A stretch of 64,000 nt of DNA from an uncultured Bryobacteraceae bacterium (GTDB taxonomy: Bacteria > Acidobacteriota > Terriglobia > Bryobacterales > Bryobacteraceae), in assembly GCA_937920635.1 (NCBI GenBank), contig CAKZUE010000015.1:33122-97121 (forward strand), read 5' to 3'. Below the pieces are notes generated by a model. The model was not told the DNA's origin. It saw only the letters and a list, made by a program, of their open reading frames with translations, and did not search any database. The position numbers were made by a program, and so were the translations under genes. The stretch's first letter is position 1, and each line of letters begins with the position of its first letter. Shown in pieces: positions 43,656 through 52,747 of this stretch.

Positions 43656-46079
43656 ATGGAGCAGAATTTTGCATTCGCCGATGTGAGCCTGCCGGTCCCG
43701 CTGGACCGCTGCTTCACCTACCGGCTGCCGGAAACCCTCCGCCACCGCGTGCAGCCCGGATGCCGCCTGCTGGTGCCGTTCGGCCCGCGCAAACTGCCGG
43801 GCGTCGTCCTCCGCGTCCACAACGAGCCTCCTGACGTGAGGGCCAGGGACGCCCTCAAGCTGCTCGACGCCGAACCCGCGTTCGACGCCGAGCTGCTCGA
43901 GCTGGGCCATTGGGTGGCCCAATACTACTGCGCTCCGCTCGGGGAGGTGCTGCGTTCCATGGCGCCCATCTCTGCTGAAGTGCGCCACGCCCGCATCTGG
44001 GCTCTCACCCGGAAGGGAATCGACGTCACCCGCCAGCTCGGTCTCGACGGCGCCGAGGCCGATCCCGCCTCGCAAATCCTGCGTGCGCTCGAGGCCCGCC
44101 CGCTGGCCGACGCCACGCTCGAGCGGAAAGTCCCCGGCGCGAAGAAGCTGCTCGCTTCGCTTGAAAGGAAAGGCCTCGTTGAGTCGGAACACTCCGCCGG
44201 CATCCGCGACCCTCTCCGCGCTCCCGCCGCAAAACTTCTTGCCGAGTTCGCGCAACGGCCCGCGGAAGGCGTGAAGCTGCCGCGCGCCGAGCGCGAGCTG
44301 CTCGCCTATCTCGAACTCCACCCGGGCCCGCACCGCCTCTCCGAACTCGAGCCCGCCGTCAAGGGCGCTTCGCAGGCGGGCCGCGCCCTGGCCCGCAAAG
44401 GCCTCGCCCGCCTCCGCTATGATCTCGCCGCGGGCGATCCCTCCTGGTCGCGCCCGCGCCACACGCTCAGCGGGCCGCAGCAGCAGGCCTTTGACTCGAT
44501 CCGCGCCGCGCTCGGCCAGCGCAGTTTCCAAGCCTTTCTGCTGCACGGCGTCACCGGCTCCGGCAAGACCGAGGTCTACCTCAACGCCATTGAAGCCGCC
44601 CTTAAACTCGGCCGCGGCGCGCTGCTGCTGGTGCCGGAGATCGCGCTCACGCCCGCCGTCGCCGGCCAGTTCCACGCGCGGTTCGGAGATCAGGTGGCCA
44701 TCCTGCACTCGGCCTTCAACGACGCCGAGCGCGCCGAACAGTGGCGCCGCCTGCGCTCCGGCGGCGCGCGCGTCGGCGTCGGCACCCGTTCGGCCGTTTT
44801 TGCGCCGGTGCGCGATCTGGGCCTCATCATCGTCGACGAAGAGCACGATCAGAGCTACAAGCAGGAGGAGACGCCGCGCTACCACGGCCGCGATGTCGCC
44901 ATTCTGCGCGCCCAGCGCGCGGGCGCCGTGGCGGTGCTCGGATCGGCGACGCCCTCGCTGGAAAGCCGCTATAACGCCCAGCGCGGCAAGTACGTGTTGC
45001 TGGAGCTTCCCGAGCGGATCGCCGACCGGCCGATGCCCTCCGTCGAGGTCGTTGACATGCGCGAGGAGTTCCTCGAAACGCGCCAGAATGCGCTTTTCTC
45101 GCGCCGCCTGCTCGAGTCCATCGCCGCCAGGCTCGAAGCCGGCGAGCAGACCATCCTGCTGATGAACCGCCGCGGCTTCTCCTCCTCGGTCTCCTGCCGC
45201 TCCTGCGGCGAGCGCATCCAGTGCGTCCACTGCGCCATCGGACTCACTTTCCACCGCCGCGACAACCGCCTGCTGTGCCACTACTGCAACTACGCCCAGC
45301 GTGTGCCGAAGGTCTGCCCCAACTGCGGCAGCGAGTATCTCTACTTCCTCGGCTCCGGCAGCGAGAAAGTGGAAGACGAACTGCGACGCCATTTCCCGCA
45401 CGCGCGCCTCGCTCGGCTCGACCGCGACACCGCCGCCGGCAAGAACCAGTACGAGCTCATTCTCGGCGGCTTCCGCGAGGGCGCCTTCGACATCCTTGTC
45501 GGCACGCAGATGATCGCCAAGGGCCACGACATCCCCAACGTCACGCTCGTCGGCGTTATCAACGCCGACATCGGCCTCGCGCTGCCCGATTTCCGCGCCG
45601 CCGAGCGCACCTTCCAGCTCCTCACCCAGGTGGCGGGGCGCGCCGGCAGACACCACCTTCCGGGAGAGGTTGTCATCCAGACCTGCTCGCCCGATCACTA
45701 CGCCATCCGCTGCGCCGCCGCGCAGGACTACGCGCGGTTCTACGAAAAAGAGCTCGAATTCCGCCGCCTCATGCGCTACCCGCCCTTCTGCGCCATGGCC
45801 AATGTCCTCGTTCGCGCCGCCGCGCAGGAGGCCGCCATGCGCCTGAGCGCCGAAGCCGCGCAAGTGCTCGGCCCCGGCGGCGAGGGCATCCGGATTCTCG
45901 GCCCCGCCGAAGCCCCCGTGCCGCGGCTCAAGAACGAATACCGCTACCAGATCCTCATCAAGGCCCTGTCCCGCCAGCGCCTGAACGACATGCTCCACTC
46001 GCTCCGCCGCTACTCGGTCGAACAACAGTGGCCCGCCACGGCGCTGGTAGTGGACGTCGACCCGATGACCTTGCTATGA
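43656..46079 (+). CDS. priA: primosomal replication-restart helicase PriA
   Basis: 807 residues from ATG 43656, at the start of the conserved DNA-binding domain (FADVSLPVPLDRCFTYRLPE, GCRLLVPFGPRKLPGVVL); the longer frame upstream is non-coding. Helicase motifs are Walker A in LLHGVTGSGKTEVYLNAIEA (about residue 300), DEEH in LIIVDEEHDQSYKQEETPRY and VLGSATPSLESRY. The Cys-rich zinc region is CRSCGERIQCVHC, CHYCNYAQ, VCPNCGS, then FDILVGTQMIAKGHDIPNVT and VAGRAGRHHLPGEVVIQT. It reloads the replicative helicase at stalled forks. The following GNAT gene starts 10 bp after its stop. Confidence 0.96.
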   Translation: MEQNFAFADVSLPVPLDRCFTYRLPETLRHRVQPGCRLLVPFGPRKLPGVVLRVHNEPPDVRARDALKLLDAEPAFDAELLELGHWVAQYYCAPLGEVLRSMAPISAEVRHARIWALTRKGIDVTRQLGLDGAEADPASQILRALEARPLADATLERKVPGAKKLLASLERKGLVESEHSAGIRDPLRAPAAKLLAEFAQRPAEGVKLPRAERELLAYLELHPGPHRLSELEPAVKGASQAGRALARKGLARLRYDLAAGDPSWSRPRHTLSGPQQQAFDSIRAALGQRSFQAFLLHGVTGSGKTEVYLNAIEAALKLGRGALLLVPEIALTPAVAGQFHARFGDQVAILHSAFNDAERAEQWRRLRSGGARVGVGTRSAVFAPVRDLGLIIVDEEHDQSYKQEETPRYHGRDVAILRAQRAGAVAVLGSATPSLESRYNAQRGKYVLLELPERIADRPMPSVEVVDMREEFLETRQNALFSRRLLESIAARLEAGEQTILLMNRRGFSSSVSCRSCGERIQCVHCAIGLTFHRRDNRLLCHYCNYAQRVPKVCPNCGSEYLYFLGSGSEKVEDELRRHFPHARLARLDRDTAAGKNQYELILGGFREGAFDILVGTQMIAKGHDIPNVTLVGVINADIGLALPDFRAAERTFQLLTQVAGRAGRHHLPGEVVIQTCSPDHYAIRCAAAQDYARFYEKELEFRRLMRYPPFCAMANVLVRAAAQEAAMRLSAEAAQVLGPGGEGIRILGPAEAPVPRLKNEYRYQILIKALSRQRLNDMLHSLRRYSVEQQWPATALVVDVDPMTLL

Positions 46080-46089
46080 GTATCGGAGC

Positions 46090-46869
46090 ATGAGGCCGTG
46101 GGAGCGCAACGCAGCCAACCTCGCCGCGTCGCTCTCTTTCTACGGCCCGGTGACGCTCGAGCCCGGCCTGCGTCTCATCACAAGCTGGGTGGCGCATCCG
46201 GTGTTCAATATCGCGCTGCTCGACTCGCCCGCCCCCGATCCCGCCGGGCAGGGCCCCGGCGAGCTGGAACGCCGCATCCAGCGCGCCGCCGCGCACTACC
46301 GCGCCCACAATCGCGACTGGTCCTTCTGGGTTTGCGAACACCTCATCGGCGGCCGCACCCTGCGCCGCCTGTACAAGATTTTCGACGCCTGCTCGATGTC
46401 CTGCATCGCCGAGCCGCCCGGCATGGAAATCGAAGAACTCCCCCCGCCCCGCCGGCCGCTGCCGCAGCTCGAAGTCCGCACCGCCGCCGCAGAACAGGCG
46501 CGCACCGACTTCGCCGACATCATCGGCCAGTGCTTCTTCATCCCGCCCCAGCTCGCGCACGAAGTCTATTGCGACCCGAAACACTGGGGCGCGCCGGTGG
46601 AGATCTTTGTCGGCTACGACGGCTCGCGCGCCGTCACCTGCGCCGCCCTCATCGAAGCCGCCGGCGCGGTGGGCATTTACTCGGTCGGCACGTTGCCCGG
46701 CTGGCGCGGCAAAGGCTACGCCGAAGCGATCATGCGCCACGCCGTGTCGGAATTCCGCCGCCGCGGCGCCGCCGGTCCCATCGTGCTGCAATCCTCCCCC
46801 GCCGGCATGGAGCTGTACCGCCGGCTCGGCTTCCGCCGCTGCACCCGCTACTACGTCTTCTCCACCTGA
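46090..46869 (+). CDS. GNAT-family N-acetyltransferase
   Basis: 259 residues. The C-terminal half carries the acetyl-CoA fold: VGIYSVGTLPGWRGKGYAEA (the R/Q-x-x-G-x-G/A pyrophosphate loop in WRGKGYAEAIM), then IVLQSSPAGMELYRRLGFRR. The N-terminal half (EPGLRLITSWVAHPVFNIAL, LLDSPAPDP) resembles other two-part GNAT proteins and probably forms the acceptor site. The acceptor is unknown. It is likely cotranscribed with priA, and its 3' end overlaps hutH by 19 bp on the other strand. Confidence 0.82.
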   Translation: MRPWERNAANLAASLSFYGPVTLEPGLRLITSWVAHPVFNIALLDSPAPDPAGQGPGELERRIQRAAAHYRAHNRDWSFWVCEHLIGGRTLRRLYKIFDACSMSCIAEPPGMEIEELPPPRRPLPQLEVRTAAAEQARTDFADIIGQCFFIPPQLAHEVYCDPKHWGAPVEIFVGYDGSRAVTCAALIEAAGAVGIYSVGTLPGWRGKGYAEAIMRHAVSEFRRRGAAGPIVLQSSPAGMELYRRLGFRRCTRYYVFST

Positions 46870-48374
46870 GCCGTGTCCCACGGCTTCCCAATGCCGCGCC
46901 AGCCGGCCAGCCAGCGCGACACCGCTCCCATTGCCAGCGATGCCGAACCGTCCTTCGTCTGCACGGGAGCATATTCGCGAAGCATTGACAGAAACGCCTC
47001 CAGCGCCGGGCTCGTCTTCAGCGGGCGCAGAAACTCGATCGCCTGCGAGGCGGCCATCATCTCCACCGCCAGCACCATCCGCGCCATCTTCACGCCTTCC
47101 TGCAACTTCAGCGCCGCCGTCATGCCCATGCTCACGAAGTCTTCCTTGTTGCCGCTGGTCGTGATGGAGCCGGGCGACGCCGGCGTGGCCAGCACGCGCA
47201 GCTCCGCCACCAGCCCCGCCGCCACCACCTGCCACATCATCAGCCCGGACTCCAGCCCCGGATGCGACGCCAGAAACGCCGGCAGCCCCTCGTTCAGCAT
47301 CGGGTTCACCATCCGGTCGGTCCGCCGCTCGCTGATGCCGCCCAGCGAGCACAGCGCCACCGCCAGCGCGTCCAGCGCCAGCGCCAGCGGCTGCCCGTGG
47401 AAGTTGCCGCCGGAGAGAATCTCTCCGTCGAACACCAGCGGGTTGTCCGTGGCCGAGTTCAGCTCGATCGAGAAGATCCGCCGCGCCTCCGCCGCCGCGT
47501 CGCGCACCGCTCCGTGCACCTGCGGCGCGCACCGCAGCGAGTAGGCGTCCTGCACGTGGCGGCACGTGCGGTGCGACTCGCGGATCTCGCTGCCTGCCAT
47601 CAGCCGCTCCAGGAAGCGCGCGCTCGCCAGCTGGCCCGGATGCGGGCGCGCTTCGTGAATCCGCCGGTCGAACGCGCGCGGCGTGCCGCGCAGCGCGTCG
47701 GTCGACAGCGCGCACGCCACGTCCGCCATCTCGCACAGGTCTTCGATGTCGAGCAGCGCCAGCGAGCCCACCGCCAGCATCGCCTGCGTGCCGTTCACCA
47801 GCGAGATGCCCTCCTTCGCCCGCAGGCTCACCGGCGTGATGCCCGCCGCCGCCAGCGCCTTGGCCCCGTCCATCCGCTCGCCCTGATACTCCGCCTCTCC
47901 CTCGCCCAGCAGCACCAGCGCCATGTGCGCCAGCGGCGTCAGATCACCGCTCGCGCCCACGCTGCCGCGCGACGGCACCACCGGCGTGACGCCGCGGTTC
48001 AGCAGCGAGCACAGCCTGCGCGCAATCAGCGGGCGGATCCCGCTCAGCCCCTTGGCGAGCACGTTGGCGCGGATCAGCATCATCGCCCGCACCACCTCGC
48101 CCGGCAGCGGCTCGCCCACGCCGCAGGCGTGCGAGCGCACGATGTTCTCCTGCAACGCGGCGATGTCTCCGGCGCTGATCCGCGTGTCGGCCAGGTATCC
48201 GACGCCCGTGTTCACGGCGTACACCGGCGCCTCTCCCTCCGCCATCCGCTCCACCTGCTCCCGCGAGGCGCGCATCCGCCGCACCGCCTGCGCGTCGATC
48301 TCCACCTCTTCCCCGCCCCGCGCCACCGCCGCCACCTGCTCAAGCGTCAGCGATTCCCCGTTCAACGTCACCAT
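46851..48374 (-). CDS. hutH: histidine ammonia-lyase
   Basis: 507 residues, the usual length. The MIO prosthetic group forms from Ala141-Ser142-Gly143 in RGSVGASGDLTPLAHMALVL. Other marks are YAVNTGVGYLADTRISAGDI, LQENIVRSHACGVGEPLPGE, VNGTQAMLAVGSLALLDIED, QDAYSLRCAPQVHG-type sequence and TTSGNKEDFVSMGMTAALKL. It deaminates histidine to urocanate; the Tyr/Phe lyase relatives share the fold but this version keeps the HAL pattern. No hutU, hutI or hutG lies nearby. It is divergent from a TrmH-family gene with only 25 bp between starts. Confidence 0.9.
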   Translation of the reverse strand: MVTLNGESLTLEQVAAVARGGEEVEIDAQAVRRMRASREQVERMAEGEAPVYAVNTGVGYLADTRISAGDIAALQENIVRSHACGVGEPLPGEVVRAMMLIRANVLAKGLSGIRPLIARRLCSLLNRGVTPVVPSRGSVGASGDLTPLAHMALVLLGEGEAEYQGERMDGAKALAAAGITPVSLRAKEGISLVNGTQAMLAVGSLALLDIEDLCEMADVACALSTDALRGTPRAFDRRIHEARPHPGQLASARFLERLMAGSEIRESHRTCRHVQDAYSLRCAPQVHGAVRDAAAEARRIFSIELNSATDNPLVFDGEILSGGNFHGQPLALALDALAVALCSLGGISERRTDRMVNPMLNEGLPAFLASHPGLESGLMMWQVVAAGLVAELRVLATPASPGSITTSGNKEDFVSMGMTAALKLQEGVKMARMVLAVEMMAASQAIEFLRPLKTSPALEAFLSMLREYAPVQTKDGSASLAMGAVSRWLAGWRGIGKPWDTAQVEKT

Positions 48375-48399
48375 GGCTTCAGGCTATCCTAGCCAGCGG

Positions 48400-48897
48400 A
48401 TGACAGCGCAGCCTCTGCCGGTGGCCGTCGTGCTCGACAACGTCCGCTCGATGTACAACGCGGGAGCTTTCTTCCGCACCTGCGATGCTGCGGGCGTGGA
48501 AAGGCTCGTGCTCTGCGGCATCACCGCCCACCCGCCGCAGCCCGGCGTGGCGAAGACCGCGCTCGGCGCCGAGCGCTCGGTGCCGTGGCAATACGAGGTG
48601 GACACGCTGGTCGCGCTCCGCATGTTCAAAGCCCGCGGCTACCAGCTCGCCGCGGTGGAAACGGCGGAACCCGCGGCAGACCTGTTCGAATGGGAGCCCC
48701 GCTGGCCGGTCTGTCTCGTCTTCGGCAACGAAGTCGACGGACTCTCCGAAGGCGTGCTCGCCGTTTGCGACCTCCGCGTGCGAATCCCTATGCGCGGCTC
48801 GAAGAGCTCGCTCAACGTCGCCACCGCCGGCGGCGTGGCCATCTACGAACTCCTCCGCAAGTGGCGCGCCGCAAACGGCGCTGTCCGCCGCCCGTGA
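48400..48897 (+). CDS. SpoU/TrmH-family RNA 2'-O-methyltransferase
   Basis: 165 residues from ATG 48400. The three SPOUT motifs are present: VVLDNVRSMYNAGAFFRTCD (motif 1), VCLVFGNEVDGLSEGVLAVC (motif 2), and IPMRGSKSSLNVATAGGVAI (motif 3), forming the deep trefoil knot that binds S-adenosylmethionine. It is a minimal single-domain enzyme of the TrmL/TrmH type with no RNA-binding extension, so the target (tRNA wobble or rRNA ribose) is not decidable here. A -10-like TATCCT overlaps one for hutH on the other strand. Confidence 0.88.
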   Translation: MTAQPLPVAVVLDNVRSMYNAGAFFRTCDAAGVERLVLCGITAHPPQPGVAKTALGAERSVPWQYEVDTLVALRMFKARGYQLAAVETAEPAADLFEWEPRWPVCLVFGNEVDGLSEGVLAVCDLRVRIPMRGSKSSLNVATAGGVAIYELLRKWRAANGAVRRP

Positions 48898-49015
48898 TAC
48901 AGTTGGGGCAGGCACGGGCGGATCCCTGGCCCTGCACCGCGTGAATCCATCCAGCCTCCAGACACCCGCCGGCGGAAGTGACGCAAAGGAAGCGAGACCT
49001 CCAAACCGGCTCGCG

Positions 49016-50353
49016 ATGCCCCTCCTCTGGCTCGCGCTCGCGCTCTGGCTGCTCTATTTCGCATGGCCCGGGCTGCTGGCCTGGTTCACGCCTGACGACC
49101 TGATGAACCTGCACGGCGTGGCATTCCTGAGCCCCGGGGAAATTTTGGCGGCGAAGGAGCGGCCTATCGGCAACCTCGTGCTGAAAGGACTCTGGGAGCT
49201 GTTCGATCTGCACCCGCGCCCTTATCGCGTCTTCTGCTTCGGCCTGCTGCTCGTGAATCTCTGGCTGGCGCTGCGATTCTTCCGGTCCTCATCCGGCTCC
49301 CTGCGCGCCACGCTGTTCGCCGGGCTGCTGTTCGCCTACCACGCGCAGTTGCACGATCTGTATTTCAACGGCGGCACGCTTTACGATCTGCTCTGCTTCC
49401 TGTTTTTCTTCGGCGCGCTGCTGGCAGCCGAACCGCTGCTCCAACCCGCCACCGCGCCTTCCTGGCGGCGATGGGCGGCGCTGGCGGCGCTGTCCGCCCT
49501 CGCCGGCGGATCGAAGGAAATCGCGGTGTCGCTTCCTCTGATCCTCGCCGTGGCGGCATTCACAAATAAAGCTCGACAAATCGGCTGGATCGCCGTGGCG
49601 GTCAGCGCTGCCGCGTGCTGGGGCGTCCTCGCGTACACCGCCTGGCGCGCCCCCATGACCGCCAACCCCGCCTATCAGCCCGAATTCACCTTCGCAGTCC
49701 TGAGCGAGCGGTGGAAGCTGATCACCGCGAACCTGCTCTATCAAGGCCCCCACTGGAGCGCCTGGGCCGCGTGGCTCACGCTGCTGCTCGCGCTCCTGGC
49801 CGCACTCTGGATCCGGCATCGAGCCACGCGGATCTCCATCACACTCATCACCCTCTCGCCGTTGCCGCTTCTGTTCCTCCCGCAGCGCAGCTTCTATGCC
49901 TTCTACATCGCCTACGCCGGATGGTGCCTGCTCGCGGGACTCCTGCTCGACCGCCTCACGCGCGCCATGCAGCCCCGCGGCTGGCAACTCCCTCTGGCCC
50001 TGGCGGCGGCGCTGGCGCTCGGGCTCGCGCCGCAGCACCGCTGGCTTTCGGGCTGGCTTCGGGAGCATTACTATCAGCCTTACGAAGCGAGGGTCGCCGC
50101 TGCCGGCAATGTGCTCCGCCGCCACCTGCCCGCCCTGCCGCGCGGCGCCGCCATCTATTTCGCGGCCGATCCGCTGCCGCCGCCCGAGGAAGAAGAGCAC
50201 CTGCTGGCCTTCCTCTGCCGGCTGAAGGCGCGCGACAATCAGCTCTCCGTCTGGCGCGCCCGCCATCCGGCCCAGAATGTTCCGGAGGCGGAATGGGACC
50301 GCTTCACCGCCGTATTCCGCTTGACAGAGTCTGAATTGATCAGGCTACGGTAA
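49016..50353 (+). CDS. polytopic membrane protein, GT-C glycosyltransferase-like
   Basis: 445 residues from ATG 49016; in-frame GTG codons further upstream cannot be ruled out and no Shine-Dalgarno supports either. There are about 9-10 membrane helices, for example MPLLWLALALWLLYFAW, FGLLLVNLWLALRFF and AFYIAYAGWCLLAGLLL. After the first helix is LAWFTPDDLMNLHG; an Asp-Asp pair at this position is typical of GT-C (ArnT/PMT-like) lipid-sugar transferases. The soluble C-terminal tail (HLPALPRGAAIYFAADPLPP) would face the periplasm. The function is inferred from topology only. The alpha/beta hydrolase gene follows after 15 bp. Confidence 0.6.
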   Translation: MPLLWLALALWLLYFAWPGLLAWFTPDDLMNLHGVAFLSPGEILAAKERPIGNLVLKGLWELFDLHPRPYRVFCFGLLLVNLWLALRFFRSSSGSLRATLFAGLLFAYHAQLHDLYFNGGTLYDLLCFLFFFGALLAAEPLLQPATAPSWRRWAALAALSALAGGSKEIAVSLPLILAVAAFTNKARQIGWIAVAVSAAACWGVLAYTAWRAPMTANPAYQPEFTFAVLSERWKLITANLLYQGPHWSAWAAWLTLLLALLAALWIRHRATRISITLITLSPLPLLFLPQRSFYAFYIAYAGWCLLAGLLLDRLTRAMQPRGWQLPLALAAALALGLAPQHRWLSGWLREHYYQPYEARVAAAGNVLRRHLPALPRGAAIYFAADPLPPPEEEEHLLAFLCRLKARDNQLSVWRARHPAQNVPEAEWDRFTAVFRLTESELIRLR

Positions 50354-50368
50354 TAAGGAAGGAGGCCC

Positions 50369-51346
50369 ATGCAGGGGATATTGATTCTCGCGATGATGGC
50401 CGGCACCGGCGCGACGGAGAAACTGCGGCTCGCCGAGGGTCATGTCATCGTCTGGCGCACGCATGAACTGCAAAGCGGCGTGCACCGCGGCATCGAGCGC
50501 GGCTACATCATGGTGCACGGCACCAACCGCAACGCTGAGGATTATTTCCGCTGGGCCCTGGCTTCCACCATCGCCGCGGACCGGCTGGACCGCACCGCCG
50601 TCGTCGCGCCGCACTTCAAAGCCCGCACGCAGGCCGGCCGCGGCGACGCCGTCGAGCCGGGAGAATGGTTCTGGACCAACGAGGGCTGGAAAGCGGGCCT
50701 GGCCGCGCTCAACGGACCGGTCGCATCTTACGACGTGATGGACCGCATCCTCGAGTGCTTCAACGACGCCGCGCGCTGGCCGGACCTGCGCGAAGTGGTC
50801 GTCGCTGGCCACTCCGCTGGCGGGCAATACGTGCAGCGCTACGCCGCCTTCAACCGCCAGGAGCCAAAGATGCGCGTGCGCGTCCGCTACGTCCCCGCCA
50901 ACCCTTCCAGCTACGTTTATCCCGACGGGCTGCGCCTCAGCCAGGGCGGCGTCTGTTCGCCGCAGGGCTCGTGCACCGGCGAATTCACTCCCTATTGGGA
51001 TTCGGACAACTGCACCACCTACAACCGCTATCGCTACGGCCTGGAAAAACTGGAAGGGTACGCCGCGGGCATGGATCCCGAGCAGGTGCGGAAGCAGTTC
51101 GCCGCCCGCGACGTCACCTACCTCGTCGGCGAACTCGACACCAACACGGGCGATCCCACTCTCGATAAGAGCTGTCCCGCGCAGGCCCAGGGCCCCAACC
51201 GCCGCGAGCGCGGCACTGCTTTCTGGAATTACATGAAACAGCGCTACCAGGCGCAGCACGGCTTCGCCATCGCGCCCGGCTGCGGCCATGCCGCCATCTG
51301 CGTCTTCGCCGGACCCGCCGGCGTCAGGGCCGTGTTCCGCGATTGA
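50369..51346 (+). CDS. secreted alpha/beta-hydrolase
   Basis: 325 residues with AAGGAGG at the right distance and a short N-terminal hydrophobic segment (MQGILILAMMAGTGAT). The oxyanion region is RGYIMVHGTNRNAEDYFRWA, the nucleophile elbow VVVAGHSAGGQYVQRYAAFN, an acidic residue follows in YLVGELDTNTGDP and the late His is in GCGHAAICVF. These are the parts of a complete catalytic triad. Four Cys residues suggest disulfides (GVCSPQGSCTGEF). The family resembles uncharacterised fungal and bacterial esterases rather than lipases; the substrate is unknown. Confidence 0.75.
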   Translation: MQGILILAMMAGTGATEKLRLAEGHVIVWRTHELQSGVHRGIERGYIMVHGTNRNAEDYFRWALASTIAADRLDRTAVVAPHFKARTQAGRGDAVEPGEWFWTNEGWKAGLAALNGPVASYDVMDRILECFNDAARWPDLREVVVAGHSAGGQYVQRYAAFNRQEPKMRVRVRYVPANPSSYVYPDGLRLSQGGVCSPQGSCTGEFTPYWDSDNCTTYNRYRYGLEKLEGYAAGMDPEQVRKQFAARDVTYLVGELDTNTGDPTLDKSCPAQAQGPNRRERGTAFWNYMKQRYQAQHGFAIAPGCGHAAICVFAGPAGVRAVFRD

Positions 51347-52717
51347 TTACGCGTACTTCCCGCGCCACTCCGCCAGCCGCTTCTCCAGCCGCGCCCGCAC
51401 GGTGTTGAAGCCCGGATCTTCGTAAAGGTTCACCCGCTCCCGCGGGTCCTTGCGGATGTCGTACAGCTCGCCCGGCCCCGTGCCCGGCTCTCGCACCACC
51501 AGCTTGAAATACTTGTCCCGCGCCATCTCCGTGTAGCGGAAGTGGCCGAACACCAGATCGGGCCAGGGGTTCTTGCGCGGCAGTGGCCGGTTCAGCAGCA
51601 ACGGCAGATAGCTGCGCCCGCACAGATTGCGGTCCCTGGGCGCATCGACGCCCGCCGCTTCGCACACCGTCGGCAGAAAATCGTAGAAGCTCACCAGCTC
51701 CGGCCGCGCCGCCTGCACCGGAATCCGCCCCGGCCAGGACCAGATCATCGGCACCTGCATCACTTCCTCGTACATGTTGATCGGATTCGACGCATGCCCC
51801 TTGCTCCACAGTCCGTGCCGCCCCAGCAGAAAACCGTTATCGCTCGTGAAAATGAAAATCGTGTTTTCGAACAAACCGCGCTCGATCAGCTTCCGGTGCA
51901 GCGCCCCCACCTGGTCGTCCAGCGCCGTCACCGAGGCGGCGCAGCGGCGGATATGGGGGACCGGGTCGTCCATGTATTTGTCCTCCCGCAGCGCGTTCTC
52001 CGCCCTGGGCTGGATGCCGAACGTCTCGAACCGCGCATCGCGGTACATGTCGTAATACCGCTGCGGATGGCCGTCGTAGGGCGTGTGCGGGTTCAGATGC
52101 GCCACGGTGAGGAAAAACGGGCGGTCTTTCTGCTGTTGATCGATGAAATCGGACGCGTATTTCGTGAGGATTTCTGCCAGATACCCCTTTTCTGTAACCG
52201 CGCTTCCGTTCACCGTCAGGTCCGGGTTTTGATACTTCCGGCCGCGGATCGTGGCCGTGAATTCGAACCCATGCCCGGGCTTTTCATCGTGCCCCATGTG
52301 CCACTTGCCCACATAGCCGCAGCGGTAGCCGGAGGCGGCCAGCAGGTCGCTGAGCATGACCTCCCGCGCAAACGATTCCGGCGGCGCCTTCTGGCCCTGC
52401 TCGGGATTGGAGGCCGGCTTTTCCGTCAGGAAATCATGAATGCCGTGCTGCCGCGGCGTGCGGCCCGTGAACAGCGTCGCCCGGCTCGGGGAGCAGATCG
52501 GCGTGCAGACAAAAGACTGCAACATCCTCGCGCCCGCGTCCGCCAGGCGGTCGATCTGCGGCGTGCGGATCTCGCGGTTGCCGTAACAGCCGGTCATCCA
52601 CGCCGCCAGGTCGTCGGCCAGCACCAGCACAATGTTGGGGCGCGGGGCGCTCCCGCGCCTCTGCATCAGCATCGGGGCGGCCACAGCAGCCATCAGCCCT
52701 CGTCGCGTCAGTTCCAT
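51347..52717 (-). CDS. Tat-exported sulfatase
   Basis: 456 residues from ATG 52717 (GGAG 9 nt upstream), giving a twin-arginine leader MELTRRGLMAAVAAPMLM; the ATG at 52744 adds a tail before it. Sulfatase signatures are RPNIVLVLADDLAAWMTGCY (metal Asp pair) and CTPICSPSRATLFTGR, where Cys75 of C-S-P-S-R is converted to formylglycine. Later motifs are GYVGKWHMGHD, AHLNPHTPYDGHPQRYYDMY and FIFTSDNGFLLGRHGLWSKG. It probably desulfates a sulfated polysaccharide; choline-sulfatase or heparan-like targets are alternatives. A formylglycine-generating enzyme must be encoded elsewhere. It follows the ABC permease by 30 bp. Confidence 0.9.
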   Translation of the reverse strand: MELTRRGLMAAVAAPMLMQRRGSAPRPNIVLVLADDLAAWMTGCYGNREIRTPQIDRLADAGARMLQSFVCTPICSPSRATLFTGRTPRQHGIHDFLTEKPASNPEQGQKAPPESFAREVMLSDLLAASGYRCGYVGKWHMGHDEKPGHGFEFTATIRGRKYQNPDLTVNGSAVTEKGYLAEILTKYASDFIDQQQKDRPFFLTVAHLNPHTPYDGHPQRYYDMYRDARFETFGIQPRAENALREDKYMDDPVPHIRRCAASVTALDDQVGALHRKLIERGLFENTIFIFTSDNGFLLGRHGLWSKGHASNPINMYEEVMQVPMIWSWPGRIPVQAARPELVSFYDFLPTVCEAAGVDAPRDRNLCGRSYLPLLLNRPLPRKNPWPDLVFGHFRYTEMARDKYFKLVVREPGTGPGELYDIRKDPRERVNLYEDPGFNTVRARLEKRLAEWRGKYA

Positions 52718-52747
52718 GTTGCGTTGCTCCGTCAGAATTGTCACCGC

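Noticed and set aside
43650..46025. 791-codon open minus-strand frame over priA
   Set aside because: priA on the other strand has all helicase and zinc motifs; this frame has none.
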